Under the pieces are notes generated by a model. It saw only the letters and a list, made by a program, of their open reading frames with translations. It searched no databases and had not been told where the DNA came from. From Bacteroidales bacterium (GTDB lineage: Bacteria > Bacteroidota > Bacteroidia > Bacteroidales > UBA932): 12,638 bases of DNA. The stretch covers positions 1-12,638 of the forward strand of contig JAEEQI010000061.1 in assembly GCA_016285215.1 (NCBI GenBank). Reading direction: 5' to 3'. Within the stretch, counting starts at the first letter, position 1. The number at the start of each line of letters is the position of its first letter. Made by a program: the position numbers and the translations under genes. Below are positions 1 to 7,232 of this stretch, piece by piece.

Positions 1-163
1 GTTCCGGGGGCGTAGCCGCCCGCGGCTCGTGAGCGGGAGGGGCCCGCCGGCAGTTGTGCTGGCGGGAAAGCTTGCTTTCCTGTCAGTGCAACTGTTGGTG
101 GGAGGGATAGGACCGAAGGTCCGTACCTTCCGGAGGCTCTCCCTGGAGGGCACGTCTTTTTAA
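1..163 (+). ncRNA. Candidate structured RNA, unassigned, with a 28-bp hairpin
   Basis: This GC-rich block has no convincing gene. On the plus strand positions 43-70 pair with 75-102 without interruption (28 bp), closed by the loop CTTG at 71-74, a known stable tetraloop. Seven of the pairs are G-U, so the fold works for plus-strand RNA but not for the complementary strand, which suggests a transcribed RNA. A competing 10-bp hairpin (43-52 with 57-66, loop GTTG) uses the same left arm. Further small stems are 8-12 with 17-21, 115-120 with 125-130, and 136-141 with 146-151. I do not recognise an RNA family. It could be a small RNA, the 3' tail of an upstream transcript, or one copy of a dispersed GC-rich intergenic repeat. 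The left boundary is the window edge, so the element may be truncated. Confidence 0.35.
136..161 (+). terminator. Probable intrinsic terminator
   Basis: A 6-bp stem (GCTCTC at 136-141 with GAGGGC at 146-151, one G-U pair, loop CCTG) is followed three bases later by the T-rich run TCTTTTT at 155-161. It would end transcription arriving from the left, either from the structured RNA block or from a gene outside the window. The stem is short, so efficiency is uncertain. It lies upstream of the dipeptidase promoter and so would insulate that gene. Confidence 0.45.
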
Positions 164-183
164 AAATAGTATTCGAAGGATGG

Positions 184-210
184 TTGTGTAATTAATAATC
201 TATATATTTG
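184..210 (+). promoter_or_regulatory. Bacteroidota-type promoter for the C69 dipeptidase gene
   Basis: TATATTTG at 203-210 is an exact match to the Bacteroidota -7 consensus TAnnTTTG. A TTG at 184-186 could be the -33 element, but the 16-nt spacing is shorter than the usual 19-21, so the upstream half is doubtful. Transcription would start near 215-218, giving a leader of about 20 nt before the ATG at 238. The leader is A-rich and has no Shine-Dalgarno sequence, which is usual for this phylum. Confidence 0.55.
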
Positions 211-237
211 TAAGTAGGAAAACAATACACACTAGAT

Positions 238-1899
238 ATGAAACGACTTATTCTTGTTGCTCTGAGTGCCGCTCTTGTGGCACTGTCCACCCCTTCTAAT
301 GCCTGCACCAACCTGGTTGTGGGTAAGAAAGCTTCTGCAGACGGAAGCGTTATCTGCACGTACAACTGTGACGGTTTTGGCTATGCCACCGGCATGTCGT
401 ATTCGGCCCCTGGTAAGCACGAACCCGGCGAGATGATTGCCATCCGCGGATTCTTCCCCGGTTCCGAGACCCATTACATTGCCCAGGCACCCTATACTTA
501 TAAGGTGGTGGGCCTGATGAACGAGAAGCAGGTTTCCATCGTGGAAACCACCTGGACGGGTCGCCGTGAGCTTCGCAACCCGGAGGGCTGGCTGGATTAC
601 TTCACCCTGATGGATCTGGCACTGCAGCGCTCTGCTTCGGCCCGTGAGGCCATTGCCGTTATGCATCAGCTGGTGCAGGAATATGGCTATAACGAGACCG
701 GCGAATCCTTTGCGGTTTGCGACAAGGATGAGGCCTGGATTATGGAACTCATTGGTAAGGGCAAGGGCAACAAGGGCGCCGTGTGGGTGGCCCTCCGCGT
801 GCCGGACGACTGCATCAGCGCCTACGCCAACACCAGCCGCATCCGCCAGTTCCCGCAGGCCAAGAAAGTGGACAAGAAGCTGGGCTTCTATGTGGCCGAT
901 AACGGCAACTGTATGTACAGCGCCGACGTCATCACCTTTGCCCGTGAGCAGGGTTATTTTGACGGCGCCGACAAGGACTTCAGCTTCCGCGAGGCCTACG
1001 GAAACGTGAGCAAGAGCTCCATCCGTTCCTGCGACGCCCGCGTATGGAGCTTCTTCCGCCATCACTACAACAAGGAAGAGATGGACAGCTATCTGCCGTA
1101 CCTGAACGGAGACTTCTCGGAGCACGATTCCCTGCCCCTGTGGATCAAACCCGATGCTCCCCTCACCTACCGCGACATCCAGAACGATATGCGTGACCAC
1201 TATGAGGGTACCGCCTTGGATATGACGGCCGATATGAGCGCCGGTCCCTGGGCCTCCCCCTACCGCAACCAGCCCGTGAGCTTCAAGAGCGCCGACGGCA
1301 CGGATATGTTCCGTGAGCGTCCCATTGGCTGCCAGCAGAGCGCTATGACCCTGGTTTGCCGTATGCGCAGCTGGCTGCCCGACGCCGTGGGCGGCATCAC
1401 CTATTTCAATATGGACGATGCAACCACTTCGGCTTACGTGCCCGTTTACTGCGGCATTGACCGCATCCCCGAAGCATTCCGGGCCGAGAATACCAGCATC
1501 TCTGAATTCAACGAGAAGAGCGCCTTCTGGATGAACAACTGGGTAGCCAATATGGTGTATCCCCGCTGGAGCGCTATGATTGGAGACCTCCGCGACGCCC
1601 AGAAGGAACTGGAAGACTTCTACGAGGCCGACCAGGCCGAGGTAGAGGCCAAGGTAGCCACGCTCACCGCCGGCGAAACCACCAGCTTCTTAACCAGCAA
1701 GGCTATGGCCTACACCGACAAGATGATGAAACGCTGGGACAAACTGGCCAAGTTCCTCATTGTGAAGCATAACGACCAGATTATGCGTCCTTCCAAGGAC
1801 GGAGAGATTGTCCCCGGCCGCCACACTTCCCCCGCCTACTCCCCCGAGTTCATTGAAGCGGAGAAGGCCGTTACCGGAAACCGCTACGTAAGACCGTAA
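238..1899 (+). CDS. Secreted C69-family dipeptidase (PepD-like Ntn hydrolase)
   Basis: The 553-residue product has a signal peptide (residues 1-22, ending SNA) followed directly by Cys23. Peptidase family C69 uses an N-terminal cysteine nucleophile exposed by removal of the preceding residues, and the start ACTNLVVGKKASADGSV fits the family's conserved opening. The C-terminal half (around residues 430-490, including MVYPRW and an acidic helical stretch) also fits full-length Bacteroidota C69 proteins, so the gene looks complete. The likely role is hydrolysis of dipeptides in the periplasm or outside the cell, feeding amino acid uptake. The substrate cannot be read from sequence. ATG at 238 is chosen because it gives the signal peptide and sits about 20 nt past the promoter start point. 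It appears monocistronic: its TAA abuts the stop codon of the convergent kinase gene. No functional link to the neighbouring fimbrial genes is evident. Confidence 0.93.
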   Translation: MKRLILVALSAALVALSTPSNACTNLVVGKKASADGSVICTYNCDGFGYATGMSYSAPGKHEPGEMIAIRGFFPGSETHYIAQAPYTYKVVGLMNEKQVSIVETTWTGRRELRNPEGWLDYFTLMDLALQRSASAREAIAVMHQLVQEYGYNETGESFAVCDKDEAWIMELIGKGKGNKGAVWVALRVPDDCISAYANTSRIRQFPQAKKVDKKLGFYVADNGNCMYSADVITFAREQGYFDGADKDFSFREAYGNVSKSSIRSCDARVWSFFRHHYNKEEMDSYLPYLNGDFSEHDSLPLWIKPDAPLTYRDIQNDMRDHYEGTALDMTADMSAGPWASPYRNQPVSFKSADGTDMFRERPIGCQQSAMTLVCRMRSWLPDAVGGITYFNMDDATTSAYVPVYCGIDRIPEAFRAENTSISEFNEKSAFWMNNWVANMVYPRWSAMIGDLRDAQKELEDFYEADQAEVEAKVATLTAGETTSFLTSKAMAYTDKMMKRWDKLAKFLIVKHNDQIMRPSKDGEIVPGRHTSPAYSPEFIEAEKAVTGNRYVRP

Positions 1900-3798
1900 T
1901 CAGGATTCTTTTCTGGGAATGATAAGCACAAAGCGGGCACCTTCTGTATAGGAGGTGTCCAGCCAGACTTTGCCGCCCAGGCTCTTGGCCATCATCCGGC
2001 AGATACTGAGGCCCAGACCGGCTCCCTGCTTGTTGCTGTCCAGTTTCACAAAGCGGTCAAAGATGCTTTCGGCCTTGTCGGCCGGAATGCCGGGACCCTT
2101 ATCGGACACCGAGAAGGTGATGTAGCCGGGATTCTCCACCAGCGAACTGGCCAGGATAATGTCTCCTCCTGTGGAGTTCTTGCAGGCGTTGGTCAGGAAA
2201 TTGATGAGAATCTGCTGCACGCGCATACCGTCCGTGATATAGCGGGAATCTTCATCGATGCCGGGTTGGAGAACAATGCGTGAGCCATCCGGGAAACGGT
2301 TCTCTACGGCTTTGATGGACTGCAGGCTCATTTCATTCAGGTCCGTAGGGGCCAGTTCCACCGCATATCGGCCATTCTCCATATCCGAGAGGCTGATCAT
2401 ATCGTTGATCATCATCGTGAGCAGGAGCGAGTTGTTTAGCACGTAGCCCATATATTCCTCCTTCTCTTCCGGCTGCAAGGTACCATCGGGCAATCCCAGC
2501 AGCTGCGAGAAGCCAATGATGGAGTTGAGGGGCGTACGGATCTCGTGACTCATATTCTGGATAAAGGCCGATTTCATCTGGTTGGCGTTTTCGGCCAGGT
2601 CACGGGCCTTCTGCATCCGGTGCATACTGCGAACCAGCGTGAGGATGATAAAGCCCATCAGGATCAGGAAGAACACAATGCCAAACCACATAATCTGCCG
2701 CTTGTACATCTGCCAGAAGCTGGTGGGACGGTTGAGCACCTCTGCATTCTTGGGAATCAAAGAAGTGGCCAGGCCGAAGAACCGCATAGCCCGGTAGTTC
2801 AGCGTGGGATGACCGGTCTGCAGATACAGGAAGGGCTGCGATGCGGGCCGAATGCCCATATCCAGCACGTCCAGAATGTACTGATTCAGGGCCTGGTTAT
2901 ACTCATCTATGGGATAGCTGTAGTAACCCATCAGGTTGGGGTGCTTCTCCATATTGCTGGCAAACATAGTGTACACGGGCGCCTCGGACTCAATGAGCGA
3001 AACCGTATTGTGACGGGTGGACACCGTTTCCAGATAGCCTTCCCTTACCAGCCAGGAGCTGTAGTACACCGCCATCTCCGGACCCGACTCCGTTTCCAGA
3101 ATAGTTAGCAGACGGTCTGTAGAGGTGGTGGAAGACCTGAGGACATGGTACTCAATCTCCGGATACTGCAGCCGCATATACTCTTCTACGCGCCACTCCT
3201 GCTCCTTGGACATATAGTTTTCTCCGGCAATGAAATAGAGCTTCTTGAGATTGGGCTGTACCTGGTGAATCATCTCCAGGGTATGCCGGATCATAGGCGG
3301 CGCCACAATGAGCGACAGGTTGTATCCCCGGGGCCGCAGCGAAGAAACAAAGATGCGGCGGGCATTGGGGTCACCGGGACCGTTCAGGGTATAGTCAATA
3401 TCGCAGTAATAGTCTTGTTCGCCCACCAGGAGCATAGGAATGCCCGGCCATTTCTTCTGAACCGTTTCGGCAAAATTGAATGCACTGCCGCCCAGAATCA
3501 TCACCATACGGGGAGGAAGCGGACGCGAGGCCAGGATACTGTCTACCGAATGCTGCAGATCCTTAACATTCTTATGAGCCAGCAGCTGCAGATGCTCCAG
3601 GGCAATGGTAAGATCCGGGCGCAGGCTCCGCAGCTGCACAACGGGATACAGCATCTGCTGCTCCCATTCGCTGGAAGCCGTATGGGAAGACAGGATAAAC
3701 AAGTCTTCGGGTTCTTCCTTAGTCTGGGACATCAGGAAACCGGGCACCAGCAGGAGCGCCCCCAGCAGCCATATTCTCAAACGATTCATACGCAGCAT
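1900..3798 (-). CDS. Membrane sensor histidine kinase with substrate-binding-protein-like periplasmic domain
   Basis: The 632-residue kinase has a signal peptide or signal anchor (about 5-24), then a periplasmic region (about 30-365) resembling the ABC substrate-binding-like sensor fold found in many Bacteroidota kinases. Hallmarks are the strand-turn ILGGSAFNF (101-109), IPMLLVGE (120-127) and the repeated Rossmann-like alternation. One transmembrane helix follows (about 370-389). The cytoplasmic part has a HisKA H-box SHEIRTPL with phosphoacceptor His418, an N-box [12 protein letters not shown] (531-542), a G1 box DKGPGIP (566-572) and a G2 box GAGLGLS (592-598). All catalytic motifs are intact. 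It carries no receiver or DNA-binding domain, so it needs a separate partner; the single-domain response regulator in the same operon is the obvious candidate. It is the last of six co-directional genes. The TAG of the upstream AraC gene is separated by one base from this ATG, implying translational coupling. Met4 is an alternative start. The ligand is unknown. Confidence 0.93.
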   Translation of the reverse strand: MLRMNRLRIWLLGALLLVPGFLMSQTKEEPEDLFILSSHTASSEWEQQMLYPVVQLRSLRPDLTIALEHLQLLAHKNVKDLQHSVDSILASRPLPPRMVMILGGSAFNFAETVQKKWPGIPMLLVGEQDYYCDIDYTLNGPGDPNARRIFVSSLRPRGYNLSLIVAPPMIRHTLEMIHQVQPNLKKLYFIAGENYMSKEQEWRVEEYMRLQYPEIEYHVLRSSTTSTDRLLTILETESGPEMAVYYSSWLVREGYLETVSTRHNTVSLIESEAPVYTMFASNMEKHPNLMGYYSYPIDEYNQALNQYILDVLDMGIRPASQPFLYLQTGHPTLNYRAMRFFGLATSLIPKNAEVLNRPTSFWQMYKRQIMWFGIVFFLILMGFIILTLVRSMHRMQKARDLAENANQMKSAFIQNMSHEIRTPLNSIIGFSQLLGLPDGTLQPEEKEEYMGYVLNNSLLLTMMINDMISLSDMENGRYAVELAPTDLNEMSLQSIKAVENRFPDGSRIVLQPGIDEDSRYITDGMRVQQILINFLTNACKNSTGGDIILASSLVENPGYITFSVSDKGPGIPADKAESIFDRFVKLDSNKQGAGLGLSICRMMAKSLGGKVWLDTSYTEGARFVLIIPRKES

Positions 3799-3799
3799 T

Positions 3800-5110
3800 C
3801 TATTTGCGGGAGGCCCAGACCTTGGGCGTATACCCCGTTATCCGTTTAAAGGTGGAATTGAAGGAAGAGGCGCTCTGGAAGCCGGAAGCCTTGGCAATGT
3901 CCTCCTGGGCTGCATCGGCGTGCGTACTCATATACTGCTGGGCATAGTCCACGCGCATAATATTGAGCACTTCCGGGAAACCGATTCCGTAGGTCTGGTT
4001 CACCATCTTGGAGATATAGGTCTTGTTGCTGTCCAGTCTTTCGGCCACATCCTGGAGCGTGAGACCCTGGCGCAGGAACAGCAGTTCGTCCTGCATCAGG
4101 TGCTGGAAGCGGTAGACCAGGGTACCTTCGTCCCAGCTCTGGTTATTTCCAAACAGGGCCGAAGTAAGAGAAGGAGAGCTGGCCGAAGGAGCATCTTCCC
4201 CTTCCGTCTGCATCACCATATGGGAAATCACGTGCGTAAGGGACTGTCCCTGCAGATTGTCCACCATATCCAATACCACCTCTTCGGACACCCGGGACTG
4301 GCTTTCCCTGGAATAATTGAACCGGAGGGCCGATCTTACATCGTCCATTGAAATGGACTCCTTGGAGCCAAAGAGGGCAAACAGGCCGAATAAGAAAATG
4401 AAGCCGGACATCACCAGCACGATGAGCACGGTAGCTACGGGATGAAGCCTGTAAAAGGGAACGTTCAGGAACACTTTGACGGAAAAGCCCACCATAATGA
4501 GAAGGCTGAGCGTCATCTGAATTTCCAAAACGCGCATCTTGTGTCCTTTCTTGAGGAAGCCCACCCAGTCGGACAGTTTGTAATGCTTCTTCCGGATGAT
4601 ATGGATACAATACAGAATCAGAAGGACGCTTTCAAACACCATCACACATCTGTAGATTAGTATCGTCCATATGTAATAGGTCTTCTCCAGTCCCACATAG
4701 GAATCGTCGGGGAACAGCGAGATGCGGGAATGGATTCTATCCAGCAGCATATCCGTATTGGAGAGGCCATTCATTCCCACCAGGGTAATACCCGCCGTAA
4801 GGAGAGCAACCGGGAAGAGCAACCAGACATAATGGAAGGGACCGGGCTTGAAGGGCCTTTCCAACTTGGTAAAGTAAAGCCAGGCGAGCGGGATAATGCA
4901 CGGGGAACAAGACAGATCCACCAGGTGGCTGACGGTGTCCGATCCGGTCAGGGAGCCCAGCAGAACGTCTCCTGCAGCCGCCAGGAACACGGAACCCATC
5001 AAGGACATTAGCAGTTTATACGCATCCAGACGGGACGCCAGAAAGTGATGCACCAACATCCAGAAGGCGCATACCAGTCCGCAGATAACAAAATAAGGCG
5101 TTAAACTCAT
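3800..5110 (-). CDS. Membrane-embedded AraC-family transcriptional regulator (seven predicted TM helices)
   Basis: The 436-residue protein has a hydrophobic N-terminal half with about seven transmembrane helices (near 5-24, 32-52, 68-82, 92-113, 144-172, 197-216, 225-248), a cytoplasmic linker (250-345), and a C-terminal AraC/XylS DNA-binding domain. The first helix-turn-helix is [19 protein letters not shown] (350-368). The second includes [20 protein letters not shown] (403-422), ending in the family's GYTPKVW signature. Membrane-bound AraC regulators with a multi-TM sensor half are known in Bacteroidota; they are thought to sense a membrane or periplasmic cue and act on DNA from the membrane. 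There is no receiver domain, so any input from the operon's kinase and response regulator must be by protein contact. Its ATG overlaps the preceding stop as ATGA. The likely target is the divergent fimbrial promoter region at 8319-8631, which holds inverted repeats; this is inference from context. Confidence 0.9.
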   Translation of the reverse strand: MSLTPYFVICGLVCAFWMLVHHFLASRLDAYKLLMSLMGSVFLAAAGDVLLGSLTGSDTVSHLVDLSCSPCIIPLAWLYFTKLERPFKPGPFHYVWLLFPVALLTAGITLVGMNGLSNTDMLLDRIHSRISLFPDDSYVGLEKTYYIWTILIYRCVMVFESVLLILYCIHIIRKKHYKLSDWVGFLKKGHKMRVLEIQMTLSLLIMVGFSVKVFLNVPFYRLHPVATVLIVLVMSGFIFLFGLFALFGSKESISMDDVRSALRFNYSRESQSRVSEEVVLDMVDNLQGQSLTHVISHMVMQTEGEDAPSASSPSLTSALFGNNQSWDEGTLVYRFQHLMQDELLFLRQGLTLQDVAERLDSNKTYISKMVNQTYGIGFPEVLNIMRVDYAQQYMSTHADAAQEDIAKASGFQSASSFNSTFKRITGYTPKVWASRK

Positions 5111-5529
5111 ATCCGGCCTCCTCCCTGAGCACTCAGCTCTTCATCCACCTTCTTCTTCTCATCCATGAGCAGGGTCAGGAGCCAGTCGCTCTGCTCCTGC
5201 GAAAGGCCCAGGTCCCGGCAGGCGCTGTCGTAACGGTTGAGCACGGCCTCCTGGTAACGGTGAGACACCATAGATTTGCGAATCTCTTCCTCAATGGTCT
5301 CGTGCTCAATTTCGTAGCTTTCCTTGTAGTACTTCTTGTACACCAGTTCCGAAGTAAACCGGATGCTGTAATAAAACAGCCCGGCAGAGAGTACGAATAC
5401 GCCCAGCATACCCCAAAGCGGGGAAATGCGCTGGATCAGCGCCAGCAAAGCCAGCACGGACCCTAAAACAAACAGGAACAGGGCGTGTATCTCGTGCTTA
5501 TGATATTGGTATAGGGAGGAAAGGGTCAT
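5107..5529 (-). CDS. Small two-TM membrane protein of unknown function
   Basis: I do not recognise a family for this 140-residue protein. It has two hydrophobic helices (about 14-33 and 37-55), joined by a tight turn around QRISPLWG. A soluble charged tail of about 85 residues follows, helical in character, with an acidic segment (EIEHETIEEEIR, 73-84) and a Lys/Glu-rich end. No metal-binding or catalytic motif is visible. The hairpin topology would put both ends in the cytoplasm. Both boundaries are ATGA overlaps, with the TPR gene upstream and the AraC gene downstream, so it is translationally coupled to both and is almost certainly a real gene. The position suggests a bridging or stabilising role between the TPR membrane protein and the membrane-bound AraC protein, but that is only inference from context. 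Confidence 0.8.
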   Translation of the reverse strand: MTLSSLYQYHKHEIHALFLFVLGSVLALLALIQRISPLWGMLGVFVLSAGLFYYSIRFTSELVYKKYYKESYEIEHETIEEEIRKSMVSHRYQEAVLNRYDSACRDLGLSQEQSDWLLTLLMDEKKKVDEELSAQGGGRI

Positions 5530-6794
5530 AATGTATTGTACGGTTTATTCTGAAGCAACTTGATTTTTACGGCATTTTCGGCCTCCTTGGCGTCCAGGGC
5601 CTGCCTGTATGCCCGCCGGGCCATAAGGATGGAATTCTGCTGGGCCCTCATCTGGTCCAGGTTGTCCCTTACCCGCCACTGATGAATGAGCACGGATAAG
5701 AAACCCAGGAAGAACATCAGGAGAAAACCAGCCAGCAAAAGGAACTGGTTGCGGTTTTTCTGGCGCTCGGCCTCTTCCCTCAGACGGGCGTTATCCATCT
5801 CGGCCTCCAGGATGGCCAGGTCTTCGTTCTGTAAGCGGATATGGGCCTCTTCTTTCTGGGCCATTAACTCCAGCAGGCTGCCATAGGCCTCATCGTACTT
5901 TCCTAGATGGGCTTGGATGGCGTGCTGCTGTTCCAGACGCTCCATTCCGGAATCGATGGCTTTCGTTCTCTCCAGCGCTTCTTTGAGAAGGCCGCGGGAG
6001 CGAAGATACACCACATCCAGAATGGCCGGAGTATCTTTAAGCTGGTCGTAGCACGCCCAGAAAGAGTCCATATCTCCCTGTGCGTGATACAGAAGGGCCT
6101 GGTTCATAAGGACCTTGTCCCGCATAGCGGGGAAGAAATCCTGGTATTTGGCCGCCTCATTACAAGACTGATGGGCCTCCTGAAACTCTCCCAGCTTCAT
6201 CTGTTCCTGCGCCAGCAGGAGATACAGATTGGGAAGTTCCTGCTCGGCCCGGGCTTCCCGGCAGAAATGAATAGCCAGCAGCAGATTTTCAACAGCCAGA
6301 CCCGCATTGTTTCTGTAGCTCTGGATTAGGCCGAGGATGCGATAGGAATACATCTCTCCCAACGGATTCCTCTCCTTCACGGCCAGGCGAGACATTGCAC
6401 GGGCCTCCAGAACGGACTCCGAGATGCGGTTGGACCTCAGGAGAAACTCTGCATACTCGTGAAGGGTTACAAAATAGAATTCCCGGAGGTCTTTCCGGTT
6501 GGCCAGCAAACCTTTGAGCTCTGCTGCAATCACATCCATCCTCTCGTATTCTCCCTGGGCAAAGCGCACGGGCATCTCCACGGAAAGCGCCAGGCACTTA
6601 TAGCGAAGATTTCCGTGTCGAACGCCCTCCTGGTATAAGGAATCGGCCCATTCCAGGTTGGCGGGATTGTACTCCTGCATTCTGGCCTGGGCATACCGAA
6701 GGAAGGTGGGCTGGTCCACCCGCAGCCTGTTCACAATCTGAGCCTGGGCGCCTACGCACAGGAACAGGCACGCGATGAGGAGGAGGTGGCGCAC
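5526..6794 (-). CDS. TPR-repeat periplasmic sensor-like protein with one TM helix and short cytoplasmic tail
   Basis: The 422-residue product has a signal peptide (cleavage predicted after AQA, residue 18), then an alpha-helical periplasmic region with TPR-like repeats. The clearest lie at about 149-182, 189-219, 228-256 and 287-316, with the small-residue and aromatic pattern of TPRs. A charged coiled-coil segment (about 313-348) leads into a single transmembrane helix (350-370) and a cytoplasmic helical tail of about 50 residues. In Bacteroidota this TPR, coiled coil, TM arrangement normally continues into a histidine kinase or a LuxR-type DNA-binding domain. Here the protein simply ends, with no kinase motifs. 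The start is GTG at 6794-6792; no in-frame ATG precedes the signal peptide. It lies 4 nt after the response regulator stop, and its TGA overlaps the next ATG. It probably relays a periplasmic signal by protein contact within the operon's signalling assembly. Confidence 0.88.
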   Translation of the reverse strand: MRHLLLIACLFLCVGAQAQIVNRLRVDQPTFLRYAQARMQEYNPANLEWADSLYQEGVRHGNLRYKCLALSVEMPVRFAQGEYERMDVIAAELKGLLANRKDLREFYFVTLHEYAEFLLRSNRISESVLEARAMSRLAVKERNPLGEMYSYRILGLIQSYRNNAGLAVENLLLAIHFCREARAEQELPNLYLLLAQEQMKLGEFQEAHQSCNEAAKYQDFFPAMRDKVLMNQALLYHAQGDMDSFWACYDQLKDTPAILDVVYLRSRGLLKEALERTKAIDSGMERLEQQHAIQAHLGKYDEAYGSLLELMAQKEEAHIRLQNEDLAILEAEMDNARLREEAERQKNRNQFLLLAGFLLMFFLGFLSVLIHQWRVRDNLDQMRAQQNSILMARRAYRQALDAKEAENAVKIKLLQNKPYNTL

Positions 6795-6798
6795 GGCT

Positions 6799-7221
6799 CT
6801 ACTGATTCTTGTCGGTCTGGGACATGGTTAGCTGCGTAACCACACTGGTGAGCAGCCTTTCCATGATGATGGGCTTCATGATATAGTCATTGGCCCCCAT
6901 ATTGAAGCCCTTGGAGACATCTTCTCCGGAAGTAAGGGCCGTAAGGATGATTATGCGGATATTGGCCGTTTCGGGATTGGATTTGAGACGCCGAATCACT
7001 TCGTAGCCGTCTATTCCGGGCATCATCAGATCCAGCAGAATGAGATCCGGCTTGTTGCGGACCACGGAATCCAGGGCCTCCTGACCGCCGGAAGCGGTTT
7101 CCAGCTTGAAATTGAAACGGGCCAGCATCTTCTTGACCAGGAGAAGATTGAGAGGTATATCGTCCACTGCCAGTACCCGGCAGGCGGAAAAATCATATTC
7201 CTGTGCGTAGATGGGGATCAT
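6799..7221 (-). CDS. Single-domain (receiver-only) response regulator
   Basis: The 140-residue protein is a CheY-like receiver with all key residues. There is an acidic pair in VLAVDD (Asp20, Asp21), the phosphoacceptor Asp64 in LILLDLMMPG, the conserved Thr94 in ILTA and Lys116 in MKP. A 14-residue N-terminal extension precedes the first strand, and only about 15 residues follow the last helix, so there is no output domain. It must act by binding another protein or by passing phosphate on. The histidine kinase at the end of the same operon is the likely phosphodonor. The membrane AraC protein and the TPR protein are candidate partners, by inference. The ATG is 11 nt after the fimbrillin-like gene stop, with no terminator between, so the two are co-transcribed. 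Confidence 0.94.
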   Translation of the reverse strand: MIPIYAQEYDFSACRVLAVDDIPLNLLLVKKMLARFNFKLETASGGQEALDSVVRNKPDLILLDLMMPGIDGYEVIRRLKSNPETANIRIIILTALTSGEDVSKGFNMGANDYIMKPIIMERLLTSVVTQLTMSQTDKNQ

Positions 7222-7232
7222 AAATGGAGCAA

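Noticed and set aside
2..163. Open frame of 53 codons plus stop running in from the left edge on the plus strand.
   Set aside because: Its composition (Arg, Gly, Leu, Val and Pro rich, no recognisable motif) and the long base-paired structure fit a structured RNA or repeat better than a protein end.
232..1200. Open frame of 322 codons on the minus strand opposite the dipeptidase gene.
   Set aside because: It lies antisense to a clear C69 peptidase gene, has a low-complexity Gly/Val/His-rich product and no recognisable features.
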